Assembly (NCBI GenBank): GCA_963070105.1
Contig: OY718806.1
Coordinates: 9,443,365-9,507,364 of the forward strand
Length of the DNA stretch: 64,000 nt
From: Litomosoides sigmodontis
Lineage: Eukaryota; Nematoda; Chromadorea; Rhabditida; Onchocercidae
Direction of reading: 5' to 3'
Shown: one piece after another, positions 48,394 through 64,000 of the stretch
Position numbering within the stretch: the stretch's first letter is position 1
How the letters are laid out: every line of letters starts with the position of its first letter
Notes under the pieces: generated by a model
Told to the model about the DNA's origin: nothing
Database searches by the model: none
Seen by the model: only the letters and a program-made list of their open reading frames with translations
Translations under genes and position numbers: made by a program

Positions 48394-51300
48394 ATGGTGT
48401 GTTTCCCATATTTCTTCATGTTCTGGTCGTTAGTAGCGGTTGTTTCGGGTATTTATCCGTTTGTCTATGATAGCTACACCTCGAAATATGGGTCCTTTAC
48501 ACCCGAAGAACTACTAGAGGCGAAAAAAGCAACTCGTGAAATGTTCAATTTTGCATATGAAAATTACATCAGGCATGCTTTTCCTATGGACGAATTGGAT
48601 CCAATTAATTGTTCTGGTCGTGGCTATGATCATCTCCATCCGTAAGTTCTATGTAGTGTTTCACTCGCTTTCAGTGATTTTTTCAGACGAAGATAGTAAA
48701 GTAGTATAATCGTTATGGTTCCAATTCTGAAGAGCTAGAGATAAAGTGGAAAATAAAGTGAAAAAATAAAGTGAAAAATGAAAAAAAATGATAAAGTGAA
48801 AAATTCTTCTTCTTTCTACATGAAAATTTTTACGCTTGATAGTACTTATGGCAAAAAGGTGGCAGCTCTATGCTTTTGTATCACAAAATATACTTTTTAT
48901 AGGTCCAATATTAATATTAACGATGTTCTTGGTGATTATTCACTTTCTTTGGTATGTTATCTTGATAATTGTGATGTTAATGTTTGTGATAGATCATAAT
49001 ATGCAAGTAGAAAACTATATTTATACAATTACAAAAAATTATTCCAATTTTGGTTCCATTTTTAGATAGAATCGTTGGATACTTTAGTTGTTTTTGAGAA
49101 CCGAACTGAATTCCACAATGCAATTCGAATGGTGATCGACAACGTTTCATTTGAGAGAAATGTTACGGTTCAAGTGTTTGAAGCAACAATAAGGTGATTG
49201 CAGTTTTGAAATAATACGCAAGTTGAATTTCTCCTGCGATTGATTCTGCATATCATGTTGTTTTGTGAATGTGATGATAGTCTAGCTATATAACCGTGCG
49301 AAACGCCAGACAAGCAGTGAAACCATCTCCATTAATATCAGCAAGCTGCTCTAAAGCTGGATCGCGAGTTTCTTTGAGGAAATGTTGTTCGGTTTTTCGA
49401 GTGTAAAACACTGATTTGGGGCAATACAGAATACTGTTAATGATTAAGGTGATAATGAGTTATTCGCAAATTTTTCAACTTTGTTGTTTTTTGCATTTAT
49501 TTGCTAATCTTTTGAACTTTTTCAGGATAATTGGGTCTCTTTTATCAGCTCATTTAATCCTAACGGATGATTCCCATATGTTGGGTAATTATGCTTTAAA
49601 TGATTACGATGGAGAATTGCTTACAATGGCACATGATTTGGCTATTCGTCTATTGCCAGCTTTTAATGGCACTAAAACAGGTAAACTCATCACATTCATT
49701 CTTTGAACATTTAATTTGCTAAAGATTTAAGCGAATCATTTTGTGATATACAAAAAAAACTTTACATTTGTTCTAGGGATACCATTTCCACGGGTAAATT
49801 TGCAAAGTGGGGTGAAGGAAGGAACAATTAACGAAAATTGTGTCGCTGGAGCCGGAAGTTTGTTATTGGAATTTACGATTTTGTCACGCCTTTTGGGTGA
49901 TAGTACGTATGAAAGATTGGCGCGCAGGACTAATCGCAAGTTGTGGTCTTTGAGGAATAAAGTAACTGGTTTGTTGGGTTGGTATTACTGCTTTTGGTTT
50001 TAGTATTTATGATGTGATCTGTTAGCTTATTCCTGGAACATAACTGTCAGTTCTTCATTTTTTTTCTGCCATTCGTAAATTTATGCACGTGCATTCACTA
50101 TCACAGCTGTAATTGGCTTTCTTCCTTTTTTTGGTAACATACAATACTTCTTGAGACCTCCCAAAAAAACCATCTTTTCAGGCAGTGTCGTAAACATCCA
50201 AACAGGGGAGTGGAAAAATGTGATTAGTGGACTTGGCGCAGGCCTTGATTCGTTTTACGAATATTTGCTTAAAGCTTTTGTTTTGTTCGGTATTGAGAGC
50301 GATTTGAGAATGTTCCAGGTTATTACTGGATAATTTATAAAGTATATCATTGTAACCTCTATCATTCATAGCAAATCCAAGCTTTTCTTTTGTTACCAGC
50401 AATAATTTTCTTGCATAATACTTCATCTATTGTGAATGAAAAAGAGCATTTCAGTTTTTGAGAAAGTAAATATTTGGGGTACAGAGATGTGTTCTTTGTT
50501 AAACATAACATTTTCTCTTTAATGATAGCCAACATTTCCAGTTAATATGAAAGAAGCACTGTATGAAGTTTGAATTGAAAGCTCATTTTTTGAAGAAAAA
50601 AACTATTATTCCAGGAAGCATATTCTCTCATAACAAGGCAGTTGCGGCGTGGGCGTGATCGTTGCGTTTTAGGTAAGGGTGAAACACCTCTGTATGTGAA
50701 TGTTGATATGCGAGATGGTTCGCTATTAAATACCTGGATTGATGCTTTACAGGTTTGTCACTTGTTACTTCATCTAACCTTTATTTTATATGATTTAAAT
50801 TTTGAAGATTGATTCAAATACTATTCGTTTTTTAACGAGTTATTCTTCTCAGGCTAGTTTTGCGGCTGTCCAAGTGCTTAATGGCGATATTGATGAAGCA
50901 GTTTGCATACATGCTATATATTACTCCCTGTGGAAGCGATATGATGCCCTTCCTGAGCGATATAACTGGCACCTAAAGTAAGTAAAGGTGCTTCTATTAG
51001 TTTATGAGGGACATCATTATGTGTTTGCTACTTTGCAGTTTTTCGTTCTCATCTTGTACAAGTACTGATTTACGGTGCAAAATGATTTCTTTGTAGAATA
51101 TTTGGTATGTCTTTTCAGGATTCCGGATATGTATTTTTATCCGCTAAGACCGGAACTAGCTGAATCAACCTACATGTTATATCGTGCCACACAAAACCCC
51201 TTTTATCTTCGAGTCGGTTTTGACATTCTTCAATCTCTTAATACGTTTGCTAGGGTTAAGTGTGGCTATGCTACAGTACATAACGTTGTCGATAAAACTC

Positions 51301-51747
51301 TAGAAGATCGAATGGAATCGTTTTTCCTTTCTGAAACCGTGAAATATCTATACCTCGTAAGTTTGTTTTGTAGTCTGGAGCCGTATGAAGCTTCATGAAC
51401 CTTTGGCATTTTCTGTAATGGAATTCTCGATTTCCTTATTTGTCCAAAATTCACTTTGTGTTCCAAAAAAAACTATAATTTTTACTGTGAATTTGATATC
51501 TTTTTAGCTGTTCGATGTAAACAATGCAGTGAATCGTAATGAAGAACGTATCATTTTTACAACTGAAGGTCATATAATACCTATCGATAAACGTATAAGA
51601 GATCCGGTTTATGACGTACCTCAGTATTTTTCTCGTAATCACTCATGTGCTGCATTTAAACTTGATCGAAATCGACCGCCGTTAGATCAGTCTCGTCTTG
51701 CTCAAATATTTCGCTTAGCTGGCATTGGTTTAGGGTTTTCAGTGTGA
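48394..51747 (+). CDS. EDEM1: EDEM1 homologue (ER degradation-enhancing alpha-mannosidase-like), complete
   Basis: Ten exons join in phase to 552 residues plus TGA: 48394-48641, 48903-48951, 49066-49193, 49526-49680, 49777-49977, 50182-50318, 50615-50752, 50853-50977, 51119-51356 and 51508-51747. The start opens with a hydrophobic signal sequence ([19 protein letters not shown]). The rest is a GH47 domain from about residue 45: [109 protein letters not shown] and FTTEGHI. The acidic residues and the TTEGH calcium-binding region of GH47 are kept, so mannose trimming is plausible. In the ER lumen EDEM proteins mark misfolded glycoproteins for ERAD. It resembles EDEM1 more than EDEM2 or EDEM3 ([30 protein letters not shown]) and lacks the EDEM3 protease-associated extension and a KDEL signal. 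It is shorter than human EDEM1 (657 residues). Confidence 0.95.
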
Positions 51748-52342
51748 AATTTCTAATTTTAGTCATTTTTGTACCTAACTTTTGCTTTGGACCATTTTTA
51801 TTCTCTATTTTATAGATTTTTTATATGGTTTTATGGGTTATAAGTGATATCTTGCACTTGCAAGCTTTCTGTCCTAACATCCACCACTTATGTGATATTT
51901 AGAATTAGACGGACTCCAAACAATTGTGAGTCAAATGTAGTTTTTGCACCTCTTTCACATGTTCTTTTGTATTCGTTAAGTAACCTCGTTTGGAAGTGGT
52001 CTGCGCTATTGTTTGTTTCCTTTGGTGTCATATCATTTTTCTCTTAAATAAGGTCCTAATTTTGTGCAATTTTTTTCTTTTCTTTTTGAAACTCAGTGCC
52101 TTACATGCGTATTCTTAGTGACGTTACTTTGTCCTGATGTTAATGCTAGTCATTTCATACACAGTTATTTCTGAATATTTGGAGGAGTGCGTTTATTTTG
52201 TGATTTAAATAGTATTCAGTATTTGTTACATGGTAAAGGAAATGTGTTTTAATTTTTTGCTTCAACTTCTTGTTATACATAGTACTATAAAAGGTTAATG
52301 AATTTTCTAAAAGTATTGATTTTGTGTGTATGTAATTTCGAG
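51748..52342. other. EDEM1 3' UTR and spacer
   Basis: Sequence of moderate AT content with no recognised exon. It presumably contains the EDEM1 polyadenylation site. Confidence 0.5.
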
Positions 52343-52822
52343 ATGTTTATGACGCAAATGAAAAGGCTATAGCAATGCAGACTGGCTGGAATGCATCGAT
52401 TTCCGGAGAGAATATTACAAGTCATAACAATTTTTTTTCGAAGAACTGTAACGAAGGAATGATTTTGTTATACTTCTTTTTTTTTCTAAGGTGATGATAG
52501 CGCTATATATTTAAGCGAAGCTAACGGTGTGACCATTTCACTTTCATCAGTTTGCGAAAATAGTTCAAAAAATGGTATTCTCTCAGCTGCAAGAGAAATT
52601 ATTTTAAGCGGAGAAGTTTGTCTTCATTAGCACATACAATCCTTGATATCGATATGTTTCTCCATTTTTTTCAAAGTATTACAGTTGGATTTATATGACC
52701 GTAGTCATGATTTGAAAATTAAAATCATGAATATGACCGAAAATAATTTCTTAATTAAATGTAGACAAAAAAGTAAAGCCATTGCTGTTGTACAGTCCAT
52801 CGATGGGAAAAAAAATGAATGA
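52343..52822 (+). CDS. Three-exon unrecognised small gene or gene fragment, 5' uncertain
   Basis: Exons 52343-52447, 52491-52615 and 52685-52822 follow AG acceptors, two end at GT donors (GTAACG, GTTTGT), and they join in phase to 121 residues plus TGA. The first intron is only 43 bp. Peptide landmarks are VYDANEKAIAMQTGWNASIS, SEANGVTISLSSVCENSS, AAREIILSGE, LDLYDRSH, ENNFLIKCRQKSKAIAVVQS and a lysine-rich end. The EK...TGWN..IS string loosely recalls one segment of TMEM94-type P-type ATPases, but no other part of that family is seen. I therefore treat it as unrecognised. An internal ATG at 52373 could start it; otherwise an upstream exon ending in phase 1 is needed. It could also be an alternative 3' end of EDEM1 or a decayed fragment. 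Confidence 0.55.
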
Positions 52823-53257
52823 GAGGTGACAGAAATAGAATGAAAGAAGAAAACAGATGAAAAATCTGGTTCGATCAAATTTACAATGAATTTTCGGGAA
52901 TTTTAACACACCGCAATAGACGAGAATGGGGAAGAAAAAAATAAAATGAAAACGGATTGGTTAAAGAAATGTATGATCGGTGAGGAATAGGGTACTGACA
53001 GAATAGCATTTTCTCATTTGAAACCTTTTTTTTTTCTACTTCGAATTAATTGAATTCCAGTCCAGTTATGTATGTATATTATTAATTCTTTTTTTAGTTT
53101 ACGCAAATTATGAAATTTAAAAAGTAAATAATGTTCATGGTAAATGAGGAAGAAAAACTTTTTCATGTTTTTTTTTCGGTTGTTACGGTGCAAAAATAGC
53201 AATATTAGAGAATGAATAATAAAATATAATTTGGATTATTCCTGAAAACTTTCAAAT
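52823..53257. other. Spacer upstream of the channel gene
   Basis: AT-rich, no exon recognised. It presumably carries the channel gene's promoter. Confidence 0.5.
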
Positions 53258-56200
53258 ATGAAACGGCTCTTATCAACAATACTAATGTTATCATTGGCAG
53301 TTAAAATCGGTAAGTTTGATTGCTTTGCTTTTCTTTTTCTTGCTTTTCATTTCACTATTTTACACTTATTCAAAATGATGAAATGGAGGATGTTTTAGGT
53401 GGAAGTGATAAATACTGGGCAAATTATGATTCATTAGCATCGATTGATTCGAAAGAAATAATTGTTGAAGAGAGCGACAATGCACCAAAAGGTTAAAAGT
53501 TACTTGTACCGATAAATTAGTTAATTGTTTTGAATTGGTACTTACAATGGGTTAAATGATATATGCTCATTCATCCACAGGTCAGAAGTTATTTGTTTTT
53601 TCAATAAAGGAAAAAAGAAAGAAAGCAAGAGAAATTGAAATTGATTAAGTAGGTTAATTGATGATTGCATTCATCTTACATGTTTAATCAATTAATGAAT
53701 TATTTTTATGTTAAATATTCGTGAGTAATATTTAACAGAATTTAAACGATTGAAAAATTTTTTAAATTTACAAAGAAAATCAAGCAGCATTATTAATTTT
53801 TTTCCATCAAATTTCTGTTTCTTTCTTTAAAATTTTTAATTTTTTCAACGAGTAATTTTTTGAATTTGTGTACATATCAGTTTTGATTTTCGAAAATAAT
53901 AATCTGTTATTTTGAGATGAAAGTAAGAAAATTATTATCACTCATCCCGATATCATCCACTCTACCAACACATTAATTAATAAGCCGAATGTTAACGTAA
54001 GTGATGAAAAAAAGTCAACAATCTTAAAATTAATGGCAAATTTAAGCAATTTAAATGATTGTACAGGAATTTGTGACAGGTAATTTAATTAAAATTTAAA
54101 TATTTTGTTAAAAATATTTTACAACAATTAAGCAACATATAGAAATCTTCTCAAGAATAATAATTGTAAATGTAAATTATAGTTTGGATGATTGTGGAGA
54201 ATTTTTTTTTTTGAGGTAGAGATCTTTAAAAGAAATGGTGAAAATTTAAATTGCAATTAAAAAAAGAAACCTACACTAATTGCGAATGCATTTTTCAGTT
54301 GGATAATTTTTGCAAGAACTAAGCTATGCCTTTTAATTCATTAAAGGAAACATTTAATTCCAAAAATATTTGCAAATCTTTGATAATTTTAAACTTTTTT
54401 TTTTTAAGAAAACATATTATACTTTGTGATAGTTTTTATTTAAGTCATTATGGAAGCACTTATATTCTTCCAGTTTTGCGTAAAGTAAACTACAACAAGG
54501 ACGTTGTACCCACTACGTTTGCTGGTTGGCCTTTTTTTTTTCCTCCCACTTTTTTGAAATTTATTTTTCATTGAATGAAAGCATAAATTGCAAGACAACT
54601 AGAATTGCGTTCTTTTTAATTAAAATGAAAAAAAAAAAGAGAAATCTTTCAGATTTCCCAGTCGAAGTTAGTTTTGCACTGAATATTATTCATTTAGCTA
54701 ATTTCGATTCAACAAATATGGACTATACTATTGGTAAGAAAATTTCATAATTTTCACTTTGTTTGTAAGAAAAATGAAAATTGCTTAAATTTTGCTTTAT
54801 TTTGCTTTTTTTTTTAAGATTTTGAAATGCAAATGAGTTGGATTGATCCACGTTTGATGAATAATTATACAAAATGGATACGAATTTGGGAAAAAAAGGT
54901 TCTGGATGAAATATGGAAACCTGATCCGTATTTTGTTAATTCTAAAGACTCGCACTTCCATTATGTTTCGTTTCCAAATTTCCGGATGTTAATAAGCCCA
55001 GACGGTTTAGTGATTTATACGATGAGGTAACACGTAAGATGCAAAAGCATTCTAAATGAGTTAGGAAACTTATGAATGCATCCTTCTTTTCTCCTGTAAA
55101 TTTAAATTTGCTGAATTAATTACCGTTCGCTATCTAATCACTCTCACCCTTGTTACTTTTCATCAAGAATTACATTGCAACCATCTTGCTACATGGCTTT
55201 TTGCCGATTTCCGTATGACGATCAACAATGTCACCTGATGATTGGTTCACGTTCGTTTCACTTTATTTCCCACGCACGCGCATAAAGGTTTTGGGGGGAG
55301 AGAGAGAGAGAGAGAGAGGTATAGGTTAAAGAGAGGGAAAGTATAGGGAATAAAATTTGCGCATTACAAAAGTGCAACAAATTGCACCATTTCATTTGTA
55401 TTCCCATTGCTTTTTTTATAATTTCACTTTTTCAAATAATTCAAATACTTTTAAAACCTTCTTGCAAGCACTTCAGTGATATTAGCATTTGGCTCTTCAT
55501 TTGATTTTTTCACACTCCTAAATTAAATTTTACCTTCTTTTCTTATACATTTTATTTAAATTTACACGCCCATAGTTTATCCCTAAAATGCTTATTTAAA
55601 TTTGTATGTTTCGATTTAAAAAAAAAAACAAATATATGCTTTTTCAAGTTTCTCATATACCGTCAAGCGTTCGATTCACATGGCTTTCAAAGAATCCAAT
55701 AAATTTGATGTCAACACACCCGTCACCTGATTTCAAACTTGTATCCGTACATACACATCATTGTGTTGTTGATGGAAGATTGTGTAAGCATTGTTGAAAG
55801 TTATAAATTTGAATTTTAAATTTCACTAAAATTATCTATTGTATGCATCGATTGTTACATTTGCAAGTTAATTCATCCGTTTTTTGCACAAAAAACATCT
55901 GCAACATGTAATAGTGAAAAATAAAAATCCAATTCTAAAACTAAAATTTACATTTTCTCTTACCTGCTAAATATTCCAATTTTTTTATTTGTTATTATTT
56001 TCACAAAAAATTCCTTGTACTCCAAAAAAAAAATCACTCGCTATCACTTTAAGTGCATAAATTGAGAGTGGCAAAAAAAATACATGAAAATTTGGTAAAT
56101 TATTGCAAATTAATTTTAAATTAGTGTTTGATCAAAAAAATTTTCAGTACCAACATCATGTCTTCGTGTTCAATTCAAATTGAAACGCACAGGAGCACGA

Positions 56201-57332
56201 TTTATTGTTGAAAAATACATTCCAAGTACGTTGGCAATGTTCTTTGCATGGATTGCACCATTTGTACCGTATAATTATGAGGAAGTACGAATAATAACAC
56301 CAATTTCTGTTCGTTTATTTCAATCCATTTTTTTTTTCTTTTCTTCTAATTTCAAAATTATAAGCAACAACAGTAACGACAAAAGCAGCAACAGCACGAT
56401 TTAATTATTTTAAAGGGGTAAAACATTCTCTAAAATTAAACAAAAAATCTTTTTCTCTTTAATTTAATTACTTAAAACAATAAAATTTAATTAAAACATA
56501 CTTCTTTTTAATGTATTATTAACATTGGTGCAAATGGAAAGAGGTGAAGAACATGTTCATATAAGCTATACAACACCATTGGATACCTGGTTCCGAGCAA
56601 TGAAAGTATTCACTGTATTTTCATTATTTGAATCGGTCGTCGTATTAGCTCTCATAAGAGCAACAAGAGCTATCGTAAACTTTTCTAATCGCTCTCACTT
56701 TTTAAACTTTACCGCTTTTTTTAAAAACAAAACAATTTATCATGGAAACGCATGAATTATTGTCATTATTGATTTACCATTTTGCTTTTATTATTATTAA
56801 TTATTATTACTATTATTACATTATCAAATCATTAATTATTATCACTGCTATCACCGTTATCATTATCATTATTGCACTAATAGTATCACATTACACAATT
56901 AATGCCATTAATATAATGTAATTTTTAAAAAAAATGAATTATACGATATATCCATTTATTCTTTTCTGATACAGTGATAGTACTAATTATGCAATTATGC
57001 AATTAAATTATTTATTTATTTAATAATTTTAATTTAATTTAAGTTTAGTTAAGTTAAGTTAATTTATTTTTTGCACAAATACAATGGTAGGATTTTAAAG
57101 TTTTGGAAAATTTTTTAAATTTTAGGAAAAACGACGTTTTGAAGCTGCGAATGAGTTTGAGCGTGAAAATTTCCGCGCAAAAGAACGACAAGTGATACGG
57201 CTGTACCGACGTTTGGATTATTTTACGCAAATTTTTTCACCCCTCCTATTTGCCGTTTTTCTAATCTACTATGTCATGAACGTTGTCCATAATGAAGATA
57301 GCGAGTGTGGCGGAAATAAAATCGCAAATTAA
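53258..57332 (+). CDS. Cys-loop ligand-gated ion channel subunit, 11 exons
   Basis: Exons 53258-53309, 53399-53491, 53917-54079, 54409-54524, 54653-54733, 54819-55026, 55168-55244, 55649-55783, 56148-56308, 56513-56674 and 57126-57332 join to 484 residues plus TAA. There is a signal peptide (MKRLLSTILMLSLAVKIGG) and an extracellular domain with FPVEVSFALNI, SWIDPRL, KPDPYFVNSKD and SPDGLVIYTMR. The Cys-loop is CYMAFCRFPYDDQQC (about 245-259, 13 residues between cysteines). M1 is about 327-350 (KYIPSTLAMFFAWIAPFVP), M2 RIITPISV/LLTLVQ, M3 MKVFTVFSLFESVVVLALI, then a short basic loop and M4 (YFTQIFSPLLFAVFLIYYVM). The family forms pentameric neurotransmitter-gated channels. Ligand and ion choice cannot be read safely: M2 is preceded by EEV where anion channels usually have Pro-Ala. 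The acceptor of exon 56513 is not AG, so M2 is the weak point of the model. Confidence 0.85.
55299..55318. repeat. (GA)n microsatellite in a channel intron
   Basis: About ten GA units in the intron after the Cys-loop exon. Confidence 0.9.

Positions 57333-64000
<6,668 letters not shown>

Overview
This is eukaryotic DNA from a very AT-rich animal genome, most likely a nematode, possibly a spirurid or filarial-type one. The reasons are GT-AG introns with TTTCAG/TTTTAG acceptors, a PAN plus ZP-type apical matrix protein, a novel protein kinase C, a Cys-loop channel and many short introns. No rRNA, tRNA, CRISPR array or transposon reading frame was recognised. All gene models were built by hand from splice signals, reading phase and remembered protein families. 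No database search was run.

Layout: (1) 135-4159, minus strand: 3' part of a secreted PAN-PAN-ZP-N-like protein with a huge threonine-rich mucin-like exon; its 5' exon was not found. (2) 9365-20309, minus: 14 exons of a novel PKC (delta/theta type, TPA-1-like), from the end of the C2 domain through two C1 domains and the kinase domain to the stop; upstream exons were not found. (3) 20.3-40 kb: mostly non-coding and dominated by simple repeats. It holds an assembly gap, a 7-bp AT-only array, AAT arrays, a 1.4-kb array with a 14-bp unit and a 2-kb AAT array. (4) 40985-42091, minus: a small two-exon gene for an unrecognised helical protein of about 99 residues. (5) 43368-47018, minus: a complete nine-exon PA2G4/EBP1 homologue of 435 residues. 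(6) 48394-51747, plus: a complete ten-exon EDEM1 homologue of 552 residues, divergent from PA2G4. (7) 52343-52822, plus: three phase-consistent exons of an unrecognised small gene. (8) 53258-57332, plus: an eleven-exon Cys-loop ligand-gated channel subunit of 484 residues, with a non-canonical splice acceptor inside transmembrane segment 2. (9) 57.3-64 kb: non-coding, including a 2.17-kb uninterrupted AAT array.

The genes form no obvious pathway or operon: signalling (PKC), translation/proliferation (PA2G4), ER quality control (EDEM1), cuticle or apical matrix (PAN/ZP) and neurotransmission (channel). The most unusual features are the very long, same-orientation AAT arrays, some inside or probably inside PKC introns; the 14-bp AT-only array; and a roughly 13-kb segment (about 39.7-52.8 kb) that is clearly less AT-rich and nearly free of microsatellites.
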